From an uncultured Bacilli bacterium (GTDB lineage Bacteria > Bacillota_I > Bacilli_A > RF39 > UBA660): a stretch of DNA of 35,717 bases. Below are positions 8,399 through 18,128 of the stretch, one piece after another (position 1 is the stretch's first letter; each line of letters opens with the position of its first letter). A model generated the notes under the pieces. It searched no databases and was not told the origin of the DNA. It worked only from the letters and a program-made list of their open reading frames with translations. The stretch covers positions 1 to 35,717 of the forward strand of contig CALVRE010000031.1 in NCBI GenBank assembly GCA_944358455.1. The letters are read 5' to 3'. A program made the translations under genes and the position numbers.

Positions 8399-8545
8399 AT
8401 GGAGAAACGTGATTATCAAAATTTAATAAATGGTCATTTAACAGAAGAAAATGGGACATTCATCTTTACTTTTACAAAAGAAGAAGAAAAAGAAAAAAAG
8501 AAGAAAGTAAAAAAAGAGAAAAACAAAAATAAGTCATCAAAATAG
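8399..8545 (+). CDS. Small Lys/Glu-rich hypothetical protein, 48 residues
   Basis: This short gene runs ATG 8399 to TAG 8545. A good ribosome-binding site, GAAGGAGAA, sits a few bases upstream. The product begins MEKRDYQNLINGHL, has a short hydrophobic patch (TFIFTFT), and ends in an almost uninterrupted charged tail of Lys and Glu (about residues 27-48). There is no recognisable domain. It lies 24 bases after the lipid kinase gene and is probably on the same transcript. A nucleic-acid, ribosome or membrane-associated role would fit the tail, but nothing proves one. Confidence 0.6.
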   Translation: MEKRDYQNLINGHLTEENGTFIFTFTKEEEKEKKKKVKKEKNKNKSSK

Positions 8546-8590
8546 ATATATTTTTGCATTGGATCGAATATCATGTACTGAGGTGATGAT

Positions 8591-8965
8591 ATGGATTTTT
8601 TATCACGCGGATCACGATTTGATGAACCATTTGATCTATTTGGTAGTTCTGATCCTATTCACTCCGATTATTATGAGACGAATGATGAATACATATTAGA
8701 AATCGATTTACCAGGTTATCAAAAGGAAAATATGAACATTCATTATCATAATGGATATTTGAGTGTGATGGCAAATAAAGAGGAGACAAGACAAAACGTC
8801 CATTTTTTGAGAAAGGAACGTTATGTTGGAAATTATGAAAGAACTTTTTATGTGGGATCGATCGATGACAGAAAGATGAAAGCATCTTATCAAAATGGGA
8901 TTCTGATCATTCATATGCCAAAAGTGAAGATCGAATCAAAAGAAAAAAGTGTTCGCATCGATTAG
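8591..8965 (+). CDS. Hsp20/alpha-crystallin small heat-shock protein
   Basis: This 124-residue small heat-shock protein is an ATP-independent holdase that binds unfolding proteins. The alpha-crystallin domain spans about residues 25-118: DEYILEIDLPGYQKENMNI at its start, then the L-V-A strand, FLRKERYVGNYERTFYVG, and the closing QNGILIIHMPK. The N-terminal arm is short. The start has an AGGTGAT site. No standard promoter is clear in the 45-base gap upstream, and no CIRCE-type heat-shock operator is seen. In a Spo0A-carrying organism it could be stress- or spore-related, but the sequence does not decide this. Confidence 0.9.
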   Translation: MDFLSRGSRFDEPFDLFGSSDPIHSDYYETNDEYILEIDLPGYQKENMNIHYHNGYLSVMANKEETRQNVHFLRKERYVGNYERTFYVGSIDDRKMKASYQNGILIIHMPKVKIESKEKSVRID

Positions 8966-8984
8966 TTGTTATGACGTATGAAAT

Positions 8985-9019
8985 AAAGAGCGATTACATT
9001 TGTAATGGCTTTTTTTTCT
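8985..9019 (+). terminator. Intrinsic terminator after hsp20
   Basis: AGCGATTACA pairs with TGTAATGGCT across a two-base turn with one G-G mismatch, followed by a run of T. Confidence 0.8.
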
Positions 9020-9023
9020 TTGC

Positions 9024-9052
9024 TTGTCATGATCTTTTATTTCTAGTATAAT
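9024..9052 (+). promoter_or_regulatory. Promoter of dusB-lysS-ackA cluster
   Basis: TTGTCA (9024-9029), 17 bases, TATAAT (9047-9052). It is the only clear promoter before the closely packed genes that run to the terminator after ackA. Confidence 0.8.
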
Positions 9053-9067
9053 GAAAGAGGTGGTTTT

Positions 9068-10036
9068 ATGTGGAAAATCGGAAATGTCGAAATTGCAAAC
9101 CAAGTTGTTTTAGCACCCATGGCTGGCATATGTAATAGCGCTTACAGAAGAATTATCAAAGAGATGGGCTGTGGCCTTATTACTTGTGAGATGGTCAGTG
9201 ATAAAGCAATTTATTATGGTAGTAAAAAAACGATTGATATGTTAGCCATGACGGAGATGGAACGTCCTATTTCTCAACAAATTTTTGGAAGTGACACGGA
9301 ATCGTTCGTCGTTGCTGCTAAGTATATTTATGAACATATGAAACCAGATATTATCGATATTAATATGGGTGTCCAGTGCCCAAAGTAGTAGTGAAAAGTC
9401 AGGCTGGAAGTGCTTTACTTAAAAATCCTGAAAAAGTAAAAGAAATCGTCGAAGCAGTGGTAAAAAGTGTACCCATTCCTGTCACGGTTAAGATTCGTAG
9501 TGGTTGGGATCAAGACAGTATCAATGCTGTTTCGATTGCAAAGATTTGTGAAGAAGCAGGAGCGTCTGCCATTACGGTTCATGGGAGAACAAGAAGTCAA
9601 GGATATAGTGGTAAAGCAGATTGGAATATCATCAAACAAGTGAAAGAAGCTGTTTCAATTCCTGTCATCGGGAATGGAGATATTCTAAGTTGTTACGATG
9701 CCAAGCGAATGTTAGAAACGACGGGTTGTGATGCCGTTATGATTGGAAGAGGTGTACTAGGAAATCCTTGGTTGATAAAAGAATGTGTTGATTATTTAGA
9801 ACATGGAATCGAGCCAAAAAAAATAACCAAAGAAGAAAAGATCGCGATGATCAAGCATCATATGGATTATCTATTAGAATTAAAACCAGAAAAAGTGGCC
9901 ATCTTAGAACTTCGTAGTCATGCTGCTTGGTATTTAAAAGGAATTCCTCATACGACGGAATTGAAACAAAAATTGTTTCAAGCAAAAACGAAGATGGATG
10001 TCTTAACATTATTGGAAGAATGGGAAGGGGAAAACA

Positions 10037-10053
<17 letters not shown>
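9068..10053 (+). pseudogene. dusB: tRNA-dihydrouridine synthase B, split by a one-base frameshift
   Basis: Dus enzymes reduce uridine to dihydrouridine in RNA using FMN and NADPH. The N-terminal part (9068-9388) has the FMN-site LAPMAGICNSAYR and the QIFGSD segment, then reads DINMGVQCPK and stops. The C-terminal part continues in the -1 frame (to 10053) with AGSALLKNPE, PVTVKIRSGWD, ITVHGRTRSQGYSG and the second FMN site VIGNGDI and MIGRGVLGNPW. One extra T after GGT (9368-9370) restores DINMGCPVPKVVVK, the family motif with the catalytic Cys. The missing base is therefore in the Cys codon itself. Everything else looks intact. It is either a very recent mutation or a sequencing/assembly error. 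The position upstream of lysS matches B. subtilis yacF/dusB. The C-terminal frame overlaps the RDD gene by 17 bases. Confidence 0.9.
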
Positions 10054-12124
<2,071 letters not shown>

Positions 12125-12125
<1 letters not shown>

Positions 12126-12658
12126 TGAAAGTATATGTTGTAAGACATGGCGAAACGAATGAAAATATTGGTAACATTATGCAAGGCAATATGGATACCG
12201 TTTTAAACGATAAAGGAAAAAAGCAAGCACGTTTGGCCAGAGAACAAATAAAAGATAAAGGGATTGATATTATTATTGCATCTCCGAAGGCGAGAACAAA
12301 AGAAACAGCTGAGATCATCAGCGATGGGAAAATCCCCATCATCTACGATGAACGCTTGAAAAGTCGTAACCACGGAGAATTCGAAGGAATGAGTCGTCTT
12401 GATATGGATTTAAAAACATATTGGAATATCAATATCAATAAACAATATGAAAAAGCAGAATCGGTAGGGGCACTCTATCATAGGGTGAGCTCTCTACTTG
12501 AGATGGTGAAGCGCTTTTATCCAAACAAGACGGTTTTACTTGTCACTCATAGTGGCGTTTGTCGCATTCTTTATTACTATTTTAATGGAATTCCTAGCGA
12601 TGGAGATCTTACCGCTTATGAAGCACATAACGGATTAGTAGAAGAATACGAGTTATAG
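12125..12658 (+). CDS. Histidine phosphatase family protein (phosphoglycerate-mutase-like)
   Basis: This 177-residue member of the histidine phosphatase superfamily has the phospho-acceptor VRHGE (R7, H8), a second Arg in ASPKARTKET, an acidic NHGEFEG loop, and the late VTHSGVCR with the second catalytic His. Length and motifs fit small broad-specificity phosphatases (PhoE/CobC type) better than a true cofactor-dependent phosphoglycerate mutase. The substrate is unknown. Its ATG overlaps the lysS stop by one base with no strong ribosome-binding site, so it likely depends on translational coupling. ackA begins 13 bases downstream. Confidence 0.85.
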
Positions 12659-12671
12659 AAAGAGGGAAAAT

Positions 12672-13850
12672 ATGAAAGTATTATCAGTAAACTGTGGTAG
12701 TTCATCTTTGAAGTTTCAAATGTATGAAATGCCAGAAGAAAAAGTATTGATTTCAGGAGTATTCGAAAGAATTGGAATCGATGGAAGTTTTTATACGATC
12801 AAATTAAATGGTGAAAAAACCAAAAAGGAAGTTGCACTCCCTAATCATGATGTTGCAGTAAATTACTTAACAGAAGAGTTACTATCGAATCATGTAATTG
12901 AATCATTAGATGAAATCAAAGGAATTGGACATCGTATCGTAGCCGGTGGTGATAAATTCGATAAAACGGTTGTCATCGATGACAAAGTGTTAGCGGATAT
13001 CGATTATTTGAGTCTACTCGCACCACTTCATAACCCTGCTGCTGTAGTAGGTATTAAAGCATTCCGAAAGGCAGTACCAAATGCGGTTGCAACAGCGGTT
13101 TTTGATACGGCCTTTCATCAAACGATGCCAAAAGAAAACTATCTTTATCCAGTACCAGAAGAATGGTATACGAAATATTCTGTTCGTCGCTATGGAGCGC
13201 ATGGCACAAGTCATAAATATGTGTCAGCACGTATGAATGAAATTTTGGGAAGAACGGATACGAAACTTATTACTTGTCATATTGGAAATGGTGGAAGTAT
13301 CAGTGCTGTTTTAAACGGAAAATGTTTAAATACTTCGATGGGATTCACACCAAATGCTGGTATTATTATGGGTAGTCGCTGTGGGGATATGGATGCTACT
13401 ATCGTAACCTACATGATGGAACAAACTGGTATGTCACCAAAAGAAATGGACAATGCTTTAAATAAACAAAGTGGATTACTAGCGGTCAGTGGTATCAGTA
13501 GTGATTCAAGAGATATCGAAGATGGCATTAAAGCAGGAAATGCAAAGTGTGCATTAGCGCAAAAAATGTTCGTCAATCGTATTGTCGATTTCATTGCGAA
13601 ATATTATGTAGAACTAGGTGGATGTGATGCGATCGTATTTACGGCTGGTATCGGAGAAAATTCGATCAGTACTCGTGCTGAAATTATCGAAAAACTAGCG
13701 GTTTTAGGCGTAAAATTAGATGCATCTGCAAATGATGTACGCGGCGTAGAAAGATGTATTACAGCAAAAGATTCTAAAATTCCATGTTGGATTATTCCAA
13801 CCGATGAAGAATTGATGATTGCTAGAGATACTTATGAATTAGCAAAATAA
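12672..13850 (+). CDS. ackA: Acetate kinase
   Basis: Acetate kinase interconverts acetyl phosphate plus ADP and acetate plus ATP, the last step of acetate fermentation. The 392 residues are typical. Motifs are NCGSSSLKFQ (7-16), GHRIVAGGD, the catalytic VFDTAFHQTMP, RRYGAHGTSHKYV, CHIGNGGS, NAGIIMGSRCGDMD and FTAGIGENS. No phosphotransacetylase gene is adjacent. Acetyl phosphate can also phosphorylate response regulators in some bacteria; any link to the Spo0A pair here is only a thought. The start follows AGAGGGA. Confidence 0.98.
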   Translation: MKVLSVNCGSSSLKFQMYEMPEEKVLISGVFERIGIDGSFYTIKLNGEKTKKEVALPNHDVAVNYLTEELLSNHVIESLDEIKGIGHRIVAGGDKFDKTVVIDDKVLADIDYLSLLAPLHNPAAVVGIKAFRKAVPNAVATAVFDTAFHQTMPKENYLYPVPEEWYTKYSVRRYGAHGTSHKYVSARMNEILGRTDTKLITCHIGNGGSISAVLNGKCLNTSMGFTPNAGIIMGSRCGDMDATIVTYMMEQTGMSPKEMDNALNKQSGLLAVSGISSDSRDIEDGIKAGNAKCALAQKMFVNRIVDFIAKYYVELGGCDAIVFTAGIGENSISTRAEIIEKLAVLGVKLDASANDVRGVERCITAKDSKIPCWIIPTDEELMIARDTYELAK

Positions 13851-13875
13851 GAGGGATTCCTCTTATTTTGTTTTT
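13844..13875 (+). terminator. Intrinsic terminator after ackA
   Basis: AATAAGAGG pairs with CCTCTTATT around a GATT loop, followed by TTGTTTTTA. It overlaps the ackA stop. Confidence 0.9.
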
Positions 13876-13923
13876 ATAGTGATATTTTGATGCCACTTTC
13901 ATAAAATACTATGAGGTGGTTAT

Positions 13924-14832
13924 GTGTATCCAATTTATACGATGCTAAGAAGAGAACAAATTTGTAAAGAAGTGAATATTGCTTTTCCTCCCCAACATCA
14001 AGAATGCCAGCCAGGTTTGGAGAGTCAAATGACACCAACCCCCATTAGTGATAATATGGAATATATAGGAAGTGGAAAACTAAAAGATAAGGTAGCGCTC
14101 ATTACCGGAGGAGATTCAGGAATTGGAAGGGCTGTTGCTACTTTATTTGCAAAAGAAGGTTGCGATGTAGCAATTGCATATCTCTATGAAGATGAAGACG
14201 CGACCTTAACGAAACAGTATGTAGAAGAATATGGTAGAAGTTGTTACTTGATAAGAGGCGATCTATGTTCGGAAAAGACTTGCCAAAATACGATCGAACT
14301 CGTCATAAAAGAGTTTGGTAAGCTAGATATTTTGGTCAATAATCATGCGGTTCAATTTATTGCAAAAAGCATTGAGGATATTACCGAAGAACAATTAGAA
14401 ATTACCTTTCGAACCAATATCTTCTCTTATTTTTTCTTGGTGAAAGCTGCTCTCCCATATTTAAAGGAGGGAAGTTCCATTATCAATACTGCTTCTGTTA
14501 CCGCTTATGCGGGAGAAAAGAACTTGTTAGATTATAGTGCTACAAAAGGAGCAGTCGTATCATTTACGAGAAGTTTATCACAGGCTTTAGTAGGTAGAGG
14601 AATTCGTGTCAATGCAGTTGCACCCGGACCTATTTGGACACCACTCATTCCTTCTAGTTACAGTGCCGAAGAAGTAGAGACATTTGGTACTTATACTTCA
14701 GAAGTACCGATGGGACGCGCCGGACAGCCATTTGAAGTAGCCCCATCCTATCTGTTCCTTGCTAGCAATGATTCTAGATATATGACAGGCCAAGTATTGC
14801 ACCCTAATGGAGGAACGATCGTAGGAAGCTAG
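13924..14832 (+). CDS. SDR family oxidoreductase (YhdF/YdaD-like)
   Basis: This 302-residue short-chain dehydrogenase uses NAD(P). A roughly 45-residue N-terminal extension (with PPQHQECQPGLESQM) precedes the Rossmann domain, as in the B. subtilis YhdF/YdaD group of stress- and spore-associated dehydrogenases. Motifs are ITGGDSGIGRA (cofactor binding), NNHAVQ, the Ser of INTASV, catalytic YSATK, and VAPGPIWTPL. The start is taken as GTG 13924, five bases after GAGGTGG. No standard promoter is clear; AATACTA (13905-13911) weakly resembles a sporulation sigma-G/E -10. The substrate is unknown. Confidence 0.88.
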   Translation: MYPIYTMLRREQICKEVNIAFPPQHQECQPGLESQMTPTPISDNMEYIGSGKLKDKVALITGGDSGIGRAVATLFAKEGCDVAIAYLYEDEDATLTKQYVEEYGRSCYLIRGDLCSEKTCQNTIELVIKEFGKLDILVNNHAVQFIAKSIEDITEEQLEITFRTNIFSYFFLVKAALPYLKEGSSIINTASVTAYAGEKNLLDYSATKGAVVSFTRSLSQALVGRGIRVNAVAPGPIWTPLIPSSYSAEEVETFGTYTSEVPMGRAGQPFEVAPSYLFLASNDSRYMTGQVLHPNGGTIVGS

Positions 14833-14861
14833 CTTTTTAGAGATAAAAACACGAGAATTCG

Positions 14862-14890
14862 TTGACATAAAAGGAATTTTATGATATTTT
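14862..14890 (+). promoter_or_regulatory. Promoter of secE-nusG
   Basis: TTGACA (14862-14867), 17 bases, TATTTT (14885-14890). The leader downstream contains a hairpin, GTGTTTTT (14911-14918) with AAAAACAC (14926-14933). Confidence 0.75.
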
Positions 14891-14957
14891 GTATGTAGAC
14901 ACGAACAAAAGTGTTTTTATTTTGAAAAAACACATAAGATGAATAGTAGGTGGATAT

Positions 14958-15137
14958 ATGAAGAAAATGAAAGAATTTTTCAAAGGTGTCAAAAAAGAAA
15001 TGAAAAAAGTGCGTTTTCCTGATAAAAAGGAAATGCTGAAATATTCTACCGCAACCATCGCTTTTATTCTTTTTTTCGCAGTCTTTTTCTCTCTTACCGA
15101 TTTAATTATTGCTGGACTTAAGATGTTGGTGAGATAA
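14958..15137 (+). CDS. secE: Preprotein translocase subunit SecE
   Basis: This 59-residue gene encodes the small essential subunit that clamps SecY in the protein-export channel. The product has a charged amphipathic N-terminal half with KGVKKEMKKVRFPDKKEM, the SecE signature around 'V-W/F-P', then one membrane segment (about 32-55). A single-span SecE is the Gram-positive form. The start has a GTAGGTGG site. The stop overlaps the nusG start (TAATG). The order secE-nusG-rplK is conserved; rpmG, often just upstream, is not seen here. Confidence 0.93.
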   Translation: MKKMKEFFKGVKKEMKKVRFPDKKEMLKYSTATIAFILFFAVFFSLTDLIIAGLKMLVR

Positions 15138-15670
15138 TGCAAAAAGAATGGTATGTAGTAAATACTTACTCTGGACATGAGAATAAGGTAAAAGAGAAAT
15201 TAGAGATGCGTGCAAGTTCGATGGGAATGGAAGATTATATTTTCCGTGTCGTCGTTCCTGAACAAAAAGAAGTAGAAATTAAAGATGGCGTTAAGAAAGA
15301 AAAAGTAAAAAAGATGTTCCCAGGATATATTCTAGTAGAGATGATCATGAATGATGAAGCATGGTTTATCGTACGTAATACGCCGGGAGTAACTGGATTC
15401 ATTGGATCGTCAGGTAAAGGAGCAAAACCGTTTCCATTAGCTCCAGCAGAAGTCGATAAGATTTTAGGAAGCATGGGAATGAGTCGTTTAGAAATTGGTA
15501 ACGAACTCAATGTCGATGATATGGTGAAAGTGATCGCTGGACCATTTGCGAATATGTATGGTAAAGTGAAATCAATCAATAAAGAGAATGCGAAATTGGA
15601 AGTTGCGCTGGATCTATTTGGACAGGAGACAATTGTCGAATTAGACTTGACGGAAATTGAGCGTGCATAG
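15137..15670 (+). CDS. nusG: Transcription termination/antitermination factor NusG
   Basis: NusG binds RNA polymerase and affects pausing and Rho-dependent termination. The 177 residues comprise an NGN domain (KEWYVVNTYSGHE at the start, MFPGYILVEM, and WFIVRNTPGVTGFIG) and a C-terminal KOW domain (about 122-177, VKVIAGPFANMYGKVKSI). Length and order are standard. Its ATG overlaps the secE stop by one base, so the two are coupled. Confidence 0.97.
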   Translation: MQKEWYVVNTYSGHENKVKEKLEMRASSMGMEDYIFRVVVPEQKEVEIKDGVKKEKVKKMFPGYILVEMIMNDEAWFIVRNTPGVTGFIGSSGKGAKPFPLAPAEVDKILGSMGMSRLEIGNELNVDDMVKVIAGPFANMYGKVKSINKENAKLEVALDLFGQETIVELDLTEIERA

Positions 15671-15699
15671 TTTACAAAAAAAGGAAATTGTGCTATTAT
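15671..15699 (+). promoter_or_regulatory. Promoter of rplK-rplA
   Basis: TTTACA (15671-15676), 17 bases, TATTAT (15694-15699), with an upstream TGC that forms an extended -10. It starts right after the nusG stop. Confidence 0.65.
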
Positions 15700-15731
15700 G
15701 AATACGCTATATTATGAATTTTAATATAGAA

Positions 15732-15780
15732 AGTGGGAGGCAAGAAGCATTATGAAAAGCGGTATGCTATTTGGACCACT
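15732..15780 (+). ncRNA. Candidate L1-binding leader upstream of rplK
   Basis: AGTGGGAGG (15732-15740) can pair through AGTGG with CCACT (15776-15780). Inside is a second helix, AGCAT (15746-15750) with ATGCT (15764-15768). A similar GTGGGAGG...ACCAC element recurs before rplA. By known regulation in other bacteria, L1 or L11-L1 operon leaders mimic the 23S rRNA site of L1; assignment here is inference. Confidence 0.5.
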
Positions 15781-15808
15781 CGCGAAAATATTATAGGAGG
15801 TGTTTTTC

Positions 15809-16234
15809 GTGGCAAAGAATGTTACTAAAGTAGTAAAACTTAATATCGATGCAGGAAAAGCTACACCAGCTCCTCCAGTAGGAACGGTGTTAGGACCAGC
15901 CGGAATTAATTTACAAGAATTCTGTACGAAGTATAATGATGCAACAAGAGATAGAATGGGGGATATTTTACCAGTTGAAATTACTATTTATGAAGATAGA
16001 ACGTTCGATTTTGTAATTAAGACTCCACCAGCTTCATTCTTGATCAAGAAAGCTGCTAAAGCTAAGAAAGGTTCTGCAAAAGGATCAAAAGAAGTTGTTG
16101 CTACTATTACTCGTGAACAATTGAAAGAAATCGCTGAAACAAAGTTGCCGGATTTAAATGCATACGATGTCGAAAGCGCTATGAAGATTGTTGAAGGTAC
16201 AGCTACTAACATGGGTGTTAAAGTAGAAGATTAA
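15809..16234 (+). CDS. rplK: 50S ribosomal protein L11
   Basis: L11 is part of the GTPase-associated centre of the 50S subunit. The 141 residues are typical: [19 protein letters not shown] at the start, the [12 protein letters not shown] loop, and a C-terminal RNA-binding domain with [17 protein letters not shown] and late EGTATNMGV. The GTG at 15809 is the start, since GGAGG sits at correct spacing. An upstream in-frame GTG at 15800 overlaps that site. Promoter and structured leader precede it. Confidence 0.97.
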   Translation: MAKNVTKVVKLNIDAGKATPAPPVGTVLGPAGINLQEFCTKYNDATRDRMGDILPVEITIYEDRTFDFVIKTPPASFLIKKAAKAKKGSAKGSKEVVATITREQLKEIAETKLPDLNAYDVESAMKIVEGTATNMGVKVED

Positions 16235-16253
16235 TAAATAGGATTTTTTATCC

Positions 16254-16286
16254 TGTGGGAGGAACCGCACTTCCGTAAATACCACG
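16254..16286 (+). ncRNA. Candidate L1-binding element upstream of rplA
   Basis: GTGGGAGG (16255-16262) pairs via GTGG with CCAC (16282-16285); an inner helix joins GGAA (16261-16264) and TTCC (16271-16274). A small hairpin AGGAT/ATCCT lies just before. It resembles the element upstream of rplK and sits next to the rplA ribosome-binding site, as expected for feedback by L1 (inference). Confidence 0.5.
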
Positions 16287-16300
16287 TAAGGAGGAAAAAT

Positions 16301-16996
16301 ATGAAAAAAGGTAAGAAGTATGTAGATGCTGCCAGCAAAGTAGAAAAAGGGCGTGCATATACAATTGAAGAAGCAGTGAAATTAGTAAAAGAAATTGCTC
16401 CTGCAAAATTTGATGAATCAGTTGAACTCGCAATGAGATTAAATCTGGATACGAAAAAAGCTGATCAACAATTAAGAGGCGCAACTGTTCTCCCTAATGG
16501 AACTGGAAAGACGAAAAAAGTCTTGGTTATTGCCAAAGGCGACGCTGCTAAAGCTGCTAAAGAAGCTGGAGCAGACTATGTTGGAGATGTTGATATGATC
16601 GACAAAATCGCCAAAGAAAATTGGTTTGATTTTGATACGATGATTGCAACTCCAGATATGATGCCTGCATTAGGAAAGATTGGTAAGCTTTTAGGACCTA
16701 AAGGTTTAATGCCAAATCCTAAGACAGGAACTGTTACGATGGATACAAAGAAAGCTGTAGAAGATGTAAAACGCGGACGTGTTGAATATCGTGCTGATAG
16801 TTTCGGTAATGTAGCAGTTATTGTTGGAAAAGTTTCGTTTGATGAAGCAAAATTAGTTGAAAATGTAAAAGCCTTTATTTCATTAATTTTAAAAACAAAA
16901 CCATCTGTAGTAAAGGGAGACTATGTTTTAAATGTTAGTGTTTCTTCTACAATGGGACCTGGTGTTAAAATTGATGTAAAAAGCTTTGACTTTTAA
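16301..16996 (+). CDS. rplA: 50S ribosomal protein L1
   Basis: L1 forms the mobile stalk of the large subunit and in several bacteria represses its own operon. The 231 residues are of typical length. Visible blocks are [72 protein letters not shown] and [12 protein letters not shown] near the end. The start follows TAAGGAGG. The promoter for rplJ-rplL overlaps the end of this gene. Confidence 0.98.
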   Translation: MKKGKKYVDAASKVEKGRAYTIEEAVKLVKEIAPAKFDESVELAMRLNLDTKKADQQLRGATVLPNGTGKTKKVLVIAKGDAAKAAKEAGADYVGDVDMIDKIAKENWFDFDTMIATPDMMPALGKIGKLLGPKGLMPNPKTGTVTMDTKKAVEDVKRGRVEYRADSFGNVAVIVGKVSFDEAKLVENVKAFISLILKTKPSVVKGDYVLNVSVSSTMGPGVKIDVKSFDF

Positions 16997-17014
16997 TTAA
17001 CGTTGTGTTATAAT
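16986..17014 (+). promoter_or_regulatory. Promoter of rplJ-rplL, overlapping the end of rplA
   Basis: TTGACT (16986-16991), 17 bases, TATAAT (17009-17014). The transcript would start near 17021, just before the L10 leader. Confidence 0.8.
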
Positions 17015-17041
17015 CAATTTGTCTTCAAAAAAATATAATTT

Positions 17042-17090
17042 AGTACCGTAGACAGTAGGAGCGTAATGCTTAATCTTTCCTACCGAGGAA
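17042..17090 (+). ncRNA. Ribosomal protein L10 leader
   Basis: The segment CCGTAGACAGTAGGAGC (17046-17062) followed by CTTTCCTACCGAGG (17075-17088) matches the conserved L10 leader of Bacillota, which binds the L10-L12 complex. GTAGG pairs with CCTAC to form the core stem. It is followed by an attenuator terminator, so excess L10-L12 should cause premature termination. Confidence 0.88.
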
Positions 17091-17108
17091 CTTATCAAAT
17101 AAGTCTTT

Positions 17109-17149
17109 GAATCCTTATGGTACTTTGTGTAGTCATAAGGATTTTTATT
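17109..17149 (+). terminator. Attenuator in the rplJ leader
   Basis: AATCCTTATG (17110-17119) pairs perfectly with CATAAGGATT (17134-17143), followed by TTTATT. It lies between the L10 leader and rplJ, so it is probably a conditional terminator. Confidence 0.85.
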
Positions 17150-17174
17150 ACGGTAAAATACGAGGAGGTGTAGG

Positions 17175-17672
17175 ATGGCAAATCAAAAGATTTTAGCAAA
17201 GAAAAAAGAAGTCGTAGACGAGATCGCTACTAAAATTAAAGAATCCGCTTCTGTAGTTGTATTTGAATACCATGGTTTGACAGTTGCAGAGACAAACGAA
17301 TTAAGAAGAAAATTACGCGCTGGTGGTTCTGATTTAAAAGTTTACAAGAATACATTGGCAAAGCGTGCTTTAGATTCTCTTAATATCGATTTAGGAGAAG
17401 AACTAACGGGACCAAAAGCAATTGCCTTTGGAACCGATGCGATTGCTCCAATCAAAGTGTTGAGCGATTTTGCAAAAGATCATCCCGCTTTAGAGTTGAA
17501 AGTTGGATATGTTGATGGAAGTGTCGCTGATATCGAATTACTTAAAAAATATGCTTCCATTCCATCACGTGAAGGATTGCTTACGATGGTGGCAACTGGA
17601 CTTATGGGAGCTGTTCGCGATTTTGCGATTTGTGTAGATTTATATAGTAAAAAATTAGAAGAAAATAATTAA
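17175..17672 (+). CDS. rplJ: 50S ribosomal protein L10
   Basis: L10 anchors L7/L12 dimers to the ribosome stalk base. The 165 residues fit the family: ASVVVFEYHGLTVAETNELR in the N-terminal RNA-binding domain, YKNTLAKRAL, and a C-terminal helix with SREGLLTMVATGLMGAVRDFA. The start ATG follows GAGGAGGTG. It is preceded by the L10 leader and attenuator and followed 16 bases later by rplL. Confidence 0.97.
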   Translation: MANQKILAKKKEVVDEIATKIKESASVVVFEYHGLTVAETNELRRKLRAGGSDLKVYKNTLAKRALDSLNIDLGEELTGPKAIAFGTDAIAPIKVLSDFAKDHPALELKVGYVDGSVADIELLKKYASIPSREGLLTMVATGLMGAVRDFAICVDLYSKKLEENN

Positions 17673-17688
17673 TAAGGAGGAATAGAAA

Positions 17689-18057
17689 ATGGCAAAGTTA
17701 AGTGCAAAAGAAATTATTGATTCGCTAAAAGAAATGACAGTTTTAGAACTTAAAGAAGTAGTAGATTTAATGAAGGAAGAATTAGGTGTAGATCCAAGTG
17801 CAGTTGCAGTTGCTGCTCCTGTAGCTGGTGCTGCTGTAGAAGAAGGACCAAGTACAGTTGATGTAGTACTTGTAAATGCTGGTGCTTCTAAGTTAGCTGT
17901 TATCAAATTAGTTCGTGAAATCACTGGATTAGGACTAAAAGAAGCAAAAGACCTTGCTGATAACGGTGGTGTCGTTAAAGAAAAAGCATCTTCAGATGAA
18001 GCGAATGAATTAAAAGCTAAATTCGAAGAAGCTGGCGCTACAATCGAATTAAAATAA
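17689..18057 (+). CDS. rplL: 50S ribosomal protein L7/L12
   Basis: L7/L12 is the multicopy stalk protein that recruits translation GTPases. The 122 residues include an N-terminal dimerisation helix (SAKEIIDSLKEMTVLELKEV), an Ala/Pro/Val hinge (about 44-54), and a C-terminal domain with KLAVIKLVREITGLGLKEAK and EEAGATIELK. The start follows AAGGAGG. It is normally made in excess over L10. Confidence 0.98.
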   Translation: MAKLSAKEIIDSLKEMTVLELKEVVDLMKEELGVDPSAVAVAAPVAGAAVEEGPSTVDVVLVNAGASKLAVIKLVREITGLGLKEAKDLADNGGVVKEKASSDEANELKAKFEEAGATIELK

Positions 18058-18071
18058 CAAAATATAAATAG

Positions 18072-18109
18072 GGTGGCCTGTACTGAAAAAATCAGTATGG
18101 GCTTTCACC
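18072..18109 (+). ncRNA. Structured rplL-methyltransferase intergenic RNA
   Basis: There are nested helices: GGTG (18072-18075) with CACC (18106-18109), GCC with GGC, and TACTGA (18081-18086) with TCAGTA (18092-18097) around an A-rich loop. There is no T run, so it is probably not a terminator. It could be an RNA-processing site or a brake between the abundant rplL and downstream genes. Confidence 0.5.
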
Positions 18110-18128
18110 GTATTTAAAAGGTGGTAGG

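Noticed and set aside
9360-9390. Programmed -1 frameshift to make a full-length Dus protein
   Set aside because: A -1 shift at GGT-GTC would restore the frame, but there is no slippery heptamer or obvious downstream stimulator, and Dus genes are not known to use one.
13880-13911. Sigma-G type promoter before the SDR gene
   Set aside because: AATACTA resembles a -10, but the -35 and spacing are poor, so it is noted only in the gene entry.
15235-15579. 114-codon reading frame on the - strand across nusG
   Set aside because: It is the antisense of a strongly conserved gene and has no ribosome-binding site.
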